Shown here: in pieces, positions 42,008 through 50,610 of the stretch
How positions within the stretch are numbered: position 1 is the stretch's first letter
Layout of the letters: the number at the start of each line of letters is the position of its first letter
NCBI RefSeq assembly: GCF_014647235.1
Contig: NZ_BMOU01000002.1
Location: forward strand, 248,417 to 312,416
DNA: 64,000 bases
Direction: 5' to 3'
Source: Haloarcula pellucida
GTDB lineage: Archaea > Halobacteriota > Halobacteria > Halobacteriales > Haloarculaceae
Notes under the pieces: generated by a model
Seen by the model: only the letters and a program-made list of their open reading frames with translations
Databases searched by the model: none
What the model was told of the DNA's origin: nothing
Program-made: the position numbers and the translations under genes

Positions 42008-42700
42008 TCACCCGTTCGCCTCGACGTAGAGGCCCAGCGCCATCACCACCGACCCGACGGTGACGACGCCGCCGGTCCAGGCGAGCAACGCCTGCGTCGC
42101 GTCGGGGAAGCGGTCGGCCAGAGCGACGAACACGCGCACGTCCAGTGCGACCACGACGAGAGCACCCACGAGGTCGAAGGCGAGGTCGAAGGCCGTGTCT
42201 CGCCAGCCGTAGTGGACGAGTACTGGCTCGATACCGTAGCGCTTGCCGACGGCCCGCGCGACCAGTTCCCCCAGTTCCCAGAAGACGCCGAGGAGGAACG
42301 TGTAGACGACGGCCGTGACGGCGATGGCGAGCGGCGAGAGCGTCAGCGCCGCGTCGGTGGCCACGGCGACGACGAGGCCGGCGTACAGTAGCGCGGCGAC
42401 GAGCGCGGCAGAGACGGTGTGAGTGAGGTGGTCCCACCACCAGACGGACTCGTAGGGGCCGAGCATCCCCACCGAGTGCAGGAGGCCGGCGACGGTGACC
42501 CACACCGGCAGCGCCGGCGTGTCGACGGCGAGCCACGGCGACTGGAAGCCGCCGGCGACGAAGACCGAGCACAGAGCGAGGACGACCGACACCAGCGCGT
42601 TCACTATCGCGGCGCCGTTCCGGCGGTGAACGGCGACGACGAGCAAGAGCGTGAGCACGCCGAGGAGGACAGCCAGTACTCCGTTCGATTCCCCTACCAT
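42008..42700 (-). CDS. YjdF/DUF2238-like membrane protein
   Basis: This 230-residue protein has six or seven helices, with VWWWDHLTHTVSAALVAALL (85-104) and VYTFLLGVFWELGELVARAV in the middle. The WDHxxH and FWELxE motifs are those of DUF2238 (YjdF) membrane proteins. Function unknown. ATG 42700 is clear. It is followed downstream by the UspA gene on the opposite strand (113-nt gap). Confidence 0.75.
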   Translation of the reverse strand: MVGESNGVLAVLLGVLTLLLVVAVHRRNGAAIVNALVSVVLALCSVFVAGGFQSPWLAVDTPALPVWVTVAGLLHSVGMLGPYESVWWWDHLTHTVSAALVAALLYAGLVVAVATDAALTLSPLAIAVTAVVYTFLLGVFWELGELVARAVGKRYGIEPVLVHYGWRDTAFDLAFDLVGALVVVALDVRVFVALADRFPDATQALLAWTGGVVTVGSVVMALGLYVEANG

Positions 42701-42804
42701 CGGTACGAACCGCTGCTACCGGAGTTCGTCACCCGGCCGGCATGACTCTTTGGTCCGTCGGGACGATAGGCACACTCCCGCCGACGTAGGGGCCCACGTG
42801 TGGC

Positions 42805-43452
42805 CTACCTCGATGTCGTCTGTTCGGCGGCCGAGTGCGACCGCAGGTACCGCTCCGGGACTCGACTGCGTACGCGCCGGGGAAGTGCCGGGAGGACACT
42901 GCCGAGTATCGCGTCGGCGATGGTCGGCAAGACGCGCCGGAGCGCAGTGTAGACGACCGCCACGCCCAAGCTAGCGGCGACGACGCCCTCCAGCACGCCC
43001 TCGACGCTCCAGAAGAGCGGGACCGAAAGCGCCGTCGAGAGCAGGAGGTCGCCCGGCGACCCGTCGTAGCGGACCCAGCGACGGGGTTCGAGCCACCGGC
43101 TGTTGTAGTGGTCGTACACCGCGCGGTCGGACGTCGCCTCCCACGGCCGCAGTTCGAGGCCGCCGCCGAAGACGTCGGCGACGCTGTGGGTCGCCGCGCC
43201 GAGGAGCAAGACGGCCGCGCCGACGGTCAGGGCCGACGGGAGCAGTGATGCGAGGACGAGCGTCCCGGAAGCGAGGGCGGCGTAGTACACCGGATAGTGG
43301 AGCGTTCGACGGTGGCCGACGTACATATCGAGGTCGGGGAGAATTCCGCCGAGCAAGCCCGCGACGAGGGCCACGCCGGCGAACTCCGGGACGGCGTACC
43401 CGGCCGCCAGACCGAGGAGCATGCCCGCCAGCGCGTGCGTCGGGAGCATCAT
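42805..43452 (-). CDS. membrane-bound metal-dependent hydrolase (DUF457/YdjM)
   Basis: This 215-residue protein starts MMLPTHALAGMLLGLAAGYA. THALAG, GGILPDLDMYVGHRRTLHYP and GAATHSVADVFGGGLELRPW give the His/Asp metal pattern of the YdjM family between four or five hydrophobic helices. The two Met codons at 43452 and 43449 are both possible starts. It is divergent from trmB-like. A relative, shorter, lies at 13280-13840. Confidence 0.85.
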   Translation of the reverse strand: MMLPTHALAGMLLGLAAGYAVPEFAGVALVAGLLGGILPDLDMYVGHRRTLHYPVYYAALASGTLVLASLLPSALTVGAAVLLLGAATHSVADVFGGGLELRPWEATSDRAVYDHYNSRWLEPRRWVRYDGSPGDLLLSTALSVPLFWSVEGVLEGVVAASLGVAVVYTALRRVLPTIADAILGSVLPALPRRVRSRVPERYLRSHSAAEQTTSR

Positions 43453-43752
43453 TGTGGCGTGTCCTAGGGGACAGAATCCGTTGAACCTATCGGTGGTCTC
43501 GACCCACCGCGTCGGCCCGGACTCGCGGGCCACACTGTCGACGCCGGTGCCCATCGACGAACAGAACTGGGGTTCCGAACTGGTCGACGGAAACCCGGCG
43601 ACGCGGCCGAAGGAGACGCCGTCGGGGTCCGTGACGTATCGAGCGCGCAGGCGCTGAAACGAACGACCATGGTGCGTGGTGGACGTACAGAGCGATACGT
43701 CACACGCAAGTTGGCGATGATCTTTTAAACTCCCCGGGGTAGACAAGGAGCT
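43453..43752. promoter_or_regulatory. divergent intergenic region with TrmB-gene promoter
   Basis: No gene is seen in these 300 nt. A TATA-like TCTTTTAAAC (43721-43730) lies about 25 nt before ATG 43753, and AAGGAG (43745-43750) may be a ribosome-binding site, which is unusual for a start so close to the TATA box. CCCCGGGG at 43732-43739 is a short palindrome that could be an autoregulatory site. Confidence 0.45.
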
Positions 43753-44811
43753 ATGACGAAACAGCGGCTACGGGACAATCTCCGTCTTCTCGGCCTCTCG
43801 TCGAAGGAGATCGACGTGTATCTCACGATTCTCGAACACGGCGAGGCCAAAGTGAGTCACATCGTCGACGACTCCGACGTCTCTCAGCGGTACGTCTACG
43901 AACTGTGTGAGAAACTGGACGAGCGAGGGTTGGTCGTCCTCAACGACCACGTCAGGCCCTCTATCGTGCGCGCACGGGAGGCCGAGAACGCCATCACGGG
44001 CATCACCACCCAACTCGAAGAACTCGAACAGGACATCGCCACGCAGCTAGCTACCCAGAATCTCTCTGCCCTCGAAGTCGAACTGATACAGTCGAGACAG
44101 ACGATCGTAAAGCGCTGGCGAAAGTTCATCAGCGAGGCCAAAGAGGAGGTGTTCATCTGTCTGCCCGCGACGGCGTTCGAGCGGTTCCAAGCGGAGTTGG
44201 CCGCCGCTGTCGACCGGGACGTGCTCGTTTTCGTCCTCCTGACGGAACCGGGGCTGGACTCCACGGACGGTGAGGCCCTTTCCAGTCACGCGAGTCTCGC
44301 GCGGTCGTGGCCCTACGAACCGCGCCCACTCTTGACAGTCGACAACACGACCGTCGTCCACGACGAACCGAAACTGCTCGTAGACGAGACGGCCGACGGG
44401 GCCGCTGTCTCGCTTACGCGGTCCGCCGTCGCCGGCAACCTCTTTAGCACGTACATCAGCAACTACTGGCGGATCGCAGAAGAAACGTTCCGCTGTGAAC
44501 CGGACGAGCTACCGCAGTCGTACCCACAACTCAGGAACGCGATCGTCCACGCGACGCTCCACGAACAGGCGGGACACGACCTGACAGCGACGATTCGGGC
44601 ACAGCGTACGACGTCCGACGAGGTGGTCGAGATGGAGGACGTCCCCGTCGTCGAGATTCGACAGGGGTTAATCGAGCCGTTCACCAACCGCTTTCCCATC
44701 GAGAACGGCATCAGCGTCGCTTATGAGGGGGAGGTCGTTTCTGTCGGCGGCATCAGCGCGATTATCGAGGAGTACGAGGCACTGGAGATAACGCTCGACA
44801 CCGGCGGGTGA
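43753..44811 (+). CDS. TrmB-family transcription regulator
   Basis: This 352-residue protein has an N-terminal winged helix (1-78: LRLLGLSSKEIDVYLTILEH ... VSQRYVYELCEKLDERGLV), a coiled-coil segment (AENAITGITTQLEELEQDIA) and a phospholipase-D-like sugar-sensing domain (about 105-250), then a C-terminal TrmB extension ending EYEALEITLDTG. TrmB proteins repress or activate sugar uptake and glycolysis genes on binding maltose, glucose or sucrose. It converges with the GH97 glycosidase gene (95-nt gap), so that gene is a likely target. Confidence 0.92.
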   Translation: MTKQRLRDNLRLLGLSSKEIDVYLTILEHGEAKVSHIVDDSDVSQRYVYELCEKLDERGLVVLNDHVRPSIVRAREAENAITGITTQLEELEQDIATQLATQNLSALEVELIQSRQTIVKRWRKFISEAKEEVFICLPATAFERFQAELAAAVDRDVLVFVLLTEPGLDSTDGEALSSHASLARSWPYEPRPLLTVDNTTVVHDEPKLLVDETADGAAVSLTRSAVAGNLFSTYISNYWRIAEETFRCEPDELPQSYPQLRNAIVHATLHEQAGHDLTATIRAQRTTSDEVVEMEDVPVVEIRQGLIEPFTNRFPIENGISVAYEGEVVSVGGISAIIEEYEALEITLDTGG

Positions 44812-44906
44812 GACGACCCTCGCTCGGGAACGGTAGCGGCGTGTCCGCGCGTCAGGCGGGTCGGGTTACCCGCGACGACGGGGCAGGCGAGTGACAGTCG
44901 CTCGCC

Positions 44907-47900
44907 TCACTCCGTGATTTCGAAGTCGCCGAACGCGACTCTGCTCTTTGTCCCCTCGTTGTGTGAGGTGACGAACATCCCCGCGTCCTGTCTCTCGGCC
45001 GCAGTGGAGAGGTCGACGGTCCCGATTTCGGTGAACGTCGAACCGCCGTCGGTGCTCGCAAACCCAGTAAACGTCGTTCCGTCCTTTTCGAGTCGGAGGT
45101 GAGTCGGGAAGCTGTAGGGCACTTCCGCTCCGATGAAGCTGTCGACGAGGCCGTCACCGTCGGCGTCGACGTGCATGAACGGTCCCAGACGCGGTGCCGT
45201 CGCTACCAACAGGTATCCGGGCGACTCGCCGGCGCCAGTGATGTCGTTTCGCACCATGATACCCGACTTGGCGAACGGGTTGGTCTGCTCTTGGTCGAGA
45301 ACCGCCGCCGTGACGGTGCCGCTCTCACCGAGTCCGTCGTCTACGTAGACGGTGCCGTATTCGTCGGCGTAGCTCTCGACGTCCTCGCCAGCGGCGTTGA
45401 TGAGGATCCGGTCGTCGCTGCGACCGAACTCCGCGGGCGCGGACGCGAACGTCGAATACCGCTCGGGAAGGGCGGCGGCGTACGGGTCCCGGACGGTGAT
45501 GGTCTGTGCCGGGAGTGTATCGTCGGGAGACTGTCCGACGGTGATCTCGTACTCGCCGGGTTGGTCGAAGGTGAGGCTGAAACTGTCCGTCTCCCGTGTC
45601 GAGGAAAAGCGGACGAGGACGGTGGCTACCCGTTCGCCGTTGGCGTAGACGTTCAACTCTTCGCCCCCGATGAACTGGCCGGTGTGTGACCCGGTTATCT
45701 CGACCTCGAACGGGAAACTCACGTCGGCCGCGTCGGGCAGAGCGAGGGACTCGTACCGCTGCTCCGGTCGTTCGTACTCGGGGAGTTCGGTCTCCTCCCG
45801 GCCGCTGGCCTTCCGCAGTCGGATTGCCTGACCGCCGCTTGGCACGACCGACGCCAGCACGGTCGTACTCGGGTCGACGATCGCCTCGTCGATGCGAACG
45901 TCCGTGGGGTCCTCGTCGACGCCCGCGTCGATGCCGTCGCTGTAGATCTCCGCGACGTACTTCGGCCCGAATACGGCGTTCGAGCCGTCCGCAGAGGCGC
46001 TGCGCTCGTTCGCCTGTCCGCTCCCACAGCCCGGTGTGAGAAACTGCAACGGCACATCGAGTGCCCGCCCGCGGTCGCCGGTCATCGTGCCGACGAACCA
46101 CTCGTCCCCTGACTCGCGTGCCGTGACGGTGTAGTCGCCGATTTCGGCGTCGATGACCGTCGTGTCGTCCCAGCCGCCAGCGGGGACGGCTTCGAGGAAG
46201 GCGAATTCGGGTTCGGTCTCGAAGTTCTCGTTTTCGGGCGTGTAGCCGGCGTAGTCGCTCGGAACGGGTGACGCCGCACCCTGCTCGGTGACGGCGACCG
46301 TGTTGAGGTTGAACCCGCCGACGTCGCCGGTGAACTCCCCGCCGGAGTCGTCGTAGTCGAGTTCGACGGCGACGGTGTTATCGCCCTCGGTGAGTTCGAC
46401 CGAGGTGGTGAACACCTGCCAGTCGTCCCAGTGCTCCGTCAGCGGCAGTTCGAGCGTCGCCGTCGAGTCGTTCACCCGGAGCGTCGCCTGCGCGTGCCCG
46501 GCGTCGAGGACGCGGTTCGCGTTCGTTTCGCCGTCGCTGGCGTAGCGCAGATGGAGGTCGTACGTCCCGTCCGCCGGAACGTCCGTGACCGTCCACGACA
46601 CCGACGACCCGGACGGCACTCGGTTCGGGTCGACAGCGACGTAGTTGGTGCCAAAGGCGTCGCGCCAGTTGTCGGCGGTGACGAACCCGCCGAGGTCTCC
46701 GGCCGCCGCTTGGACGAGTTCGCCGACGCCCAGTTCGGGATTGATGTAGGCCTCGATACGGTCGGCGGCCATCTGCATCCCGGCGTTGTACGTCGGGTAC
46801 ATGGCGAGTTGCTTCGCTCGCGTCGTCTGAATCTGCCCGCCGGTGTCGTCGTTGAACGTCACGTCGAAGATGCCGGGCTGGAAGCTCGTCGGGCCTGCCA
46901 ACATCCGGGTGAACGGTAACTCGACGTGGTGGGCGGCCCCGAGGTTGGAGGCGAGGGCCTCGAAGCCGTCGAACTCCTGTGCCTTTACGGTCTCCGTGGC
47001 CGCCAGATTGGGGTACGTTCGGCGCTTGCCCGTCGGCTTGTCGGCTTCGTGCCGTTCGAGTAGTTGGCGGTTCCCCGCCGCCTCGCGGGCGACCAGTTCG
47101 TGGTGATTGACCGCAATCTGGCAGTGGTGGTTGATCGTCGGCGATCCGTCGCTACTCTCGTGAACCAGACCCGGGTCCGAGACGTATCCGTTCTTGATGC
47201 TCCGAATATCGTTGTCCTCGTAGAACTGGAAGATGTCGTCGGTTAGAATCTGCTCCTCGTAGTTGTCCACGTTCCCGGCGGTCTCGTTGTGCGCGGTCAT
47301 CTCGACGCTCGGTGACAGCGACTGCCCGTAGTCCGTGACGGCAGTCAGGCTGAAGTCGGGCGAGGACTGGCCGAAGTCCATCGACGTCCCCGGCCCGGAC
47401 ATGTAGCTCTCCCAGCCGACGTTCCAGCCTTCGACGAGGACGCTGTCGATGCTGTTCTCGCTGGCAAAGCGCATGTACCGCTTCATCCGCTCGGTGCGGG
47501 CGCCGTGGATGTACCCGGCCGGGTCGTCCCCGTTGTGCGCTATCTCGGCGTCCGACTTGTACCACCAGTTGGCGTTGCCGGCGATCATCGTCCACCAGAT
47601 GCCGATGTACTTCTTCGGCGTTATCCAACTCGTATCCGGTTCTCCGTCGACTGTCGGCAGTACCGACTCGTCGAGGTCGTCGTTGAGGAGCGGAATCATC
47701 GAGGATTCCACGAGGTCACCCGGAGTGGTGCCTATCTGTATCGTCCGCCACGGCGTCACGGTCGGCGCCGCCGTCGACACCTTGGTCCCGTCGGGGAGTG
47801 GCGCGAGTTCGGCGGCGAAGTCGGTGCCGCCGCTGTCGGATCGAGGCGCGAGCGACATCGTCGCGTAGTCGGTCAGGTCCGCCTCGTGGACGCTCAGATA

Positions 47901-48656
47901 GGCGTCGTCGGAAGCCTTGACCGTAAGCGGCGTGTGCACGCCGTTTCGGATCGCGTTCCCGTTGGGGCGGATGGTTCGGGTTCCGGCCTCGACGTCGCTG
48001 AGGGCGGTCTCCTCGTACTCCTGTTCGAAGCGTGGATTGACGAACTCGTTTTTGATCCACCACGCCGTGTAGTCCCCCGCGAAGTTGAACTGCGTGTTCT
48101 CCGATGTGACGACCGCACTGTCGCTGTTGCTGGCGAACGCCTCGCCCAACGCGACCCGGAACCCCAGACCGTCGTCGAACACCCGAAATTCGAGGGTCGC
48201 CGAGCGGCTCGGCCCGGCCGTCTCGGCGAGGCCCACCCGCAGGACGTTGTAGTCTGCCGTGACGCTCTCGTACTGGTCCCAGATGGGGTCCCAGTTCTCC
48301 GTCTCGGTGCCGCTCTCGCTTCCGGTGACGGTGAGGGCGGGTCCCGTCGTCCCGTCCGCTGCGGTGCCAAACGACTGCTGGTTCTGGAAGTCGAAGCCGA
48401 GCGCCGACGAGTCGACGTACGTCTCTCCCTCGAAGGCGACCGAGTACGTCGGTACGTCACTCGATACGTCGACTGTCACTTCGATACGCCCGTCTGGCGA
48501 GGCGACCGTCTGCGTGTCGCCGTCCTCGTCGTTGGCGAGCTGTCCAGCGACCGTCTCCGGAACGTCCAGCGTGTACGCCGCGGCGGCCAACACGCCGGTC
48601 AGCCCACCGAGGAAATCTCGACGATCCAATCCAGTTGTACCCGATTTATAGTTCAT
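44907..48656 (-). CDS. large Tat-exported GH97 family glycosidase with accessory modules
   Basis: This 1249-residue protein has a Tat signal (LDRRDFLGGLTGVLAAAAYT, 10-29), a GH97 N-terminal beta-sandwich (about 50-310), a (beta/alpha)8 barrel (about 340-650: KKYIGIWWTMIAGNANWWYK, SVLVEGWNVGWESYM, VEMTAHNETAGN, PFTRMLAGPTSFQPGIFD), a CBM6/35-like insert (about 665-790), a GH97 C-terminal part (about 830-950), an Ig-like segment and a final DUF1349-like sandwich (about 1060-1249). GH97 enzymes are alpha-glucosidases or alpha-galactosidases; the typical length is 600-750, so this one has gained three modules. Inverting or retaining mechanism cannot be set by eye. ATG 48656 precedes the Tat motif; the 55 codons before it are non-coding. 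Confidence 0.88.
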   Translation of the reverse strand: MNYKSGTTGLDRRDFLGGLTGVLAAAAYTLDVPETVAGQLANDEDGDTQTVASPDGRIEVTVDVSSDVPTYSVAFEGETYVDSSALGFDFQNQQSFGTAADGTTGPALTVTGSESGTETENWDPIWDQYESVTADYNVLRVGLAETAGPSRSATLEFRVFDDGLGFRVALGEAFASNSDSAVVTSENTQFNFAGDYTAWWIKNEFVNPRFEQEYEETALSDVEAGTRTIRPNGNAIRNGVHTPLTVKASDDAYLSVHEADLTDYATMSLAPRSDSGGTDFAAELAPLPDGTKVSTAAPTVTPWRTIQIGTTPGDLVESSMIPLLNDDLDESVLPTVDGEPDTSWITPKKYIGIWWTMIAGNANWWYKSDAEIAHNGDDPAGYIHGARTERMKRYMRFASENSIDSVLVEGWNVGWESYMSGPGTSMDFGQSSPDFSLTAVTDYGQSLSPSVEMTAHNETAGNVDNYEEQILTDDIFQFYEDNDIRSIKNGYVSDPGLVHESSDGSPTINHHCQIAVNHHELVAREAAGNRQLLERHEADKPTGKRRTYPNLAATETVKAQEFDGFEALASNLGAAHHVELPFTRMLAGPTSFQPGIFDVTFNDDTGGQIQTTRAKQLAMYPTYNAGMQMAADRIEAYINPELGVGELVQAAAGDLGGFVTADNWRDAFGTNYVAVDPNRVPSGSSVSWTVTDVPADGTYDLHLRYASDGETNANRVLDAGHAQATLRVNDSTATLELPLTEHWDDWQVFTTSVELTEGDNTVAVELDYDDSGGEFTGDVGGFNLNTVAVTEQGAASPVPSDYAGYTPENENFETEPEFAFLEAVPAGGWDDTTVIDAEIGDYTVTARESGDEWFVGTMTGDRGRALDVPLQFLTPGCGSGQANERSASADGSNAVFGPKYVAEIYSDGIDAGVDEDPTDVRIDEAIVDPSTTVLASVVPSGGQAIRLRKASGREETELPEYERPEQRYESLALPDAADVSFPFEVEITGSHTGQFIGGEELNVYANGERVATVLVRFSSTRETDSFSLTFDQPGEYEITVGQSPDDTLPAQTITVRDPYAAALPERYSTFASAPAEFGRSDDRILINAAGEDVESYADEYGTVYVDDGLGESGTVTAAVLDQEQTNPFAKSGIMVRNDITGAGESPGYLLVATAPRLGPFMHVDADGDGLVDSFIGAEVPYSFPTHLRLEKDGTTFTGFASTDGGSTFTEIGTVDLSTAAERQDAGMFVTSHNEGTKSRVAFGDFEITE

Positions 48657-48971
48657 GTCCACCGCAATTAATGAACAATTGGGTAATAAGTATTTCTGTA
48701 AAACTATTACACACGCTGGAAAACTGCCTGCAAGTTCAAGGTCCGCTCGGCGTCCGGTGGCTGACAGCGACGCATCCCGCCGGCGTCGTCGCTGGTCGAG
48801 GGGGCTCTCCGCGGTCGGCACCGCTGTGTGCTGGGGCGGCGTGATACTCGTTTCCGCCGACGGTCTCGATGTCCCAGCGCTTGTGGGACGACCCAGAGCG
48901 GACGACCCGTCGACTCGCCGCCCCCGGTAGGACGAGGATAACTAAGCCCGCAATCCATCTGTCACTGTCCG
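48657..48971. promoter_or_regulatory. divergent intergenic region, GH97 gene / MoxR gene
   Basis: This 315-nt stretch has no gene. An interrupted palindrome CAATT-N7-AATTG (48665-48681) lies 9-25 nt upstream of the GH97 start, and AT-rich TATA-like sequence (AATACTTATTACC on the minus strand, about 48682-48694) lies next to it, so this is the likely promoter/operator. The rest, towards MoxR, shows only shadows; a GATAACTAAG element (48936-48945) could be the MoxR TATA box. Confidence 0.45.
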
Positions 48972-49946
48972 ATGAGTACGGACACTGACGCCGTCGCCGA
49001 CCACTGCGGAACCGTCCTCGACACCGTCTCCGGCGCGGTCATCACCGAGCGAGAGACGCTCGAAACCGTTCTCTCGGGCTTTCTCGCCCGGGGGCACGTC
49101 CTCCTGGAAGACGTGCCGGGGACCGGCAAGACGCTCACCGCTCGGTCGCTCGCCAACGCGCTGGGACTCCAATTCTCGCGCATCCAGTTCACGCCGGACC
49201 TCCTGCCGGCGGACGTCACCGGCACCTACGTGTTCAACGAGAAGGCCCACGAGTTCGAGTTCCGCGAGGGCCCCATCTTCGGCAACGTCGTCCTCGCCGA
49301 CGAGATAAACCGCGCCTCGCCGAAGACCCAGGCCGCGCTGCTGGAGGCGATGGCGGAGGGGCAGGTCACCATCGACGGCGAGACCCACGCCTTGCCGGAA
49401 CCGTTCTTCGTCATCGCGACCCAGAACCCCATCGAGCAAGACGGCACGTTCCCGCTACCTGAGGCGCAGGTCGACCGCTTCGTCGTCAAGACGAGTCTGG
49501 GCTACCCCGACGAGGCGGGCGAACTGGAGATCATCGACCGGCGGGCGGCCCGCACCGACCGGACGCCGACGGTGACGGAGGCCGTCTCGATGGCACCCGC
49601 GGAACTCCGACAGGCACCCGAGGCAGTCCACGTCGAGAAGGAGGTCCGGAAGTACGTCGTCCGACTGGCACGGGCGACCCGTGAGGAACAGCGCGTCGAG
49701 ACGGGCGTCTCCCCGCGAGCGACTCAGCGGCTGTTCGAGGCGGCCAGAGCGCTCGCCGTCGTCCGCGGGCGGGACTACGTCACGCCCGACCACGTGGCTC
49801 GGATCGCGCCGGAAGTGCTCTCCCATCGGCTCGTCCTGACGCCGGACGCGCGCGTCGACGACGTCGAGAAACGCGCCGTCGTGGCGGACCTGCTGGACGA
49901 GGTCGAGGTGCCGACCGTCAGTTATACAGAACAGCCATCAACGTGA
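48972..49946 (+). CDS. MoxR-type AAA+ ATPase
   Basis: This 324-residue AAA+ protein has Walker A LEDVPGTGKT (45-54), Walker B VVLADEINRASPKTQAALLE and sensor-1 FFVIATQNPIEQDGTFPLPE, with a helical lid at 230-310. MoxR ATPases act as chaperones for metal or cofactor insertion, usually with DUF58 and VWA proteins. The DUF58/DUF4129 operon is on the opposite strand and its last gene overlaps this one by 29 nt. The ATG at 48972 gives the normal length. Confidence 0.93.
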   Translation: MSTDTDAVADHCGTVLDTVSGAVITERETLETVLSGFLARGHVLLEDVPGTGKTLTARSLANALGLQFSRIQFTPDLLPADVTGTYVFNEKAHEFEFREGPIFGNVVLADEINRASPKTQAALLEAMAEGQVTIDGETHALPEPFFVIATQNPIEQDGTFPLPEAQVDRFVVKTSLGYPDEAGELEIIDRRAARTDRTPTVTEAVSMAPAELRQAPEAVHVEKEVRKYVVRLARATREEQRVETGVSPRATQRLFEAARALAVVRGRDYVTPDHVARIAPEVLSHRLVLTPDARVDDVEKRAVVADLLDEVEVPTVSYTEQPST

Positions 49947-50610
49947 CGGCGGCGGCCAAGAGCAAGGCCAGCGCCCCCAGCGGCACCCCGGTCCCCCCGT
50001 TCTCGTAGAGGACCATCGCACCGACGACTAACACGGCCCCGTAGCCGCCGCTCACGCCGGCGTGGACGAGTTCGACGGTGTAGGTGCGGGCGTCGGCCCG
50101 CAACTGCTCGCCGAGGCTGATGGCGTGTTCCGCGAGGTCCCACGCGACGACGGCGGCGGCCGTCGCCGCGAGCAGTGCGGGCGGGTCCGCCCGCTCGAAG
50201 ACGCCGGTGAGGACGACGCCGAGTACGAGGGCGGCCAGCCCCGCCGAGACGAACCGGCGGGCGAAGCGCTGTCTGAGCGGGCGGGTCCCGAGGCCGATGC
50301 AGACGACGCCGACCAGTCCGGGGACCAGTTCCGCCTGTGCGCCGAACTCGCCGACCGCGCTCAGGGCGTGGGCGAGGGCGGCGACGACGACCACCGCACC
50401 GACGGCGACGACGAGACGGCCGACGAGGCGGGGATACTCCCCCGTCAGGTCGTCCCGGTCGCCGAACACGACCAGGCCGACGCCCGCAACCGTCCCGAAC
50501 ACGGCGAGTCGCTGCTCGGGGCCGGGGGCGAGCAGCGCCGTCGAGATGCCCGCAAGCAGCACCGCGAGCGCGCTGGCGACGGGTGTGGGCCGGTGGTCGA
50601 CGCCCGTCAC
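49918..50610 (-). CDS. DUF7519-like membrane protein
   Basis: This 230-residue protein has about seven hydrophobic helices (ASALAVLLAGISTALLAP; LVVAVGAVVVVAALAHALSA; LLAATAAAVVAWDLAEHAIS; and others). The GTG at 50610 overlaps the DUF58 stop as GTGA, which is chosen over the GTG three codons upstream. WDLAEHAISLGEQLRADART is the most distinctive part. It is the last gene of the DUF4129-DUF7269-DUF58 run, and I assign DUF7519 from that order. Function unknown. Confidence 0.7.
   Translation of the reverse strand: MTGVDHRPTPVASALAVLLAGISTALLAPGPEQRLAVFGTVAGVGLVVFGDRDDLTGEYPRLVGRLVVAVGAVVVVAALAHALSAVGEFGAQAELVPGLVGVVCIGLGTRPLRQRFARRFVSAGLAALVLGVVLTGVFERADPPALLAATAAAVVAWDLAEHAISLGEQLRADARTYTVELVHAGVSGGYGAVLVVGAMVLYENGGTGVPLGALALLLAAAVTLMAVLYN

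Noticed and set aside
47505-48671. 388-codon plus-strand frame opposite the GH97 gene
   Set aside because: Antisense to the GH97 N-terminal domains and Arg/Val-rich without any motif.
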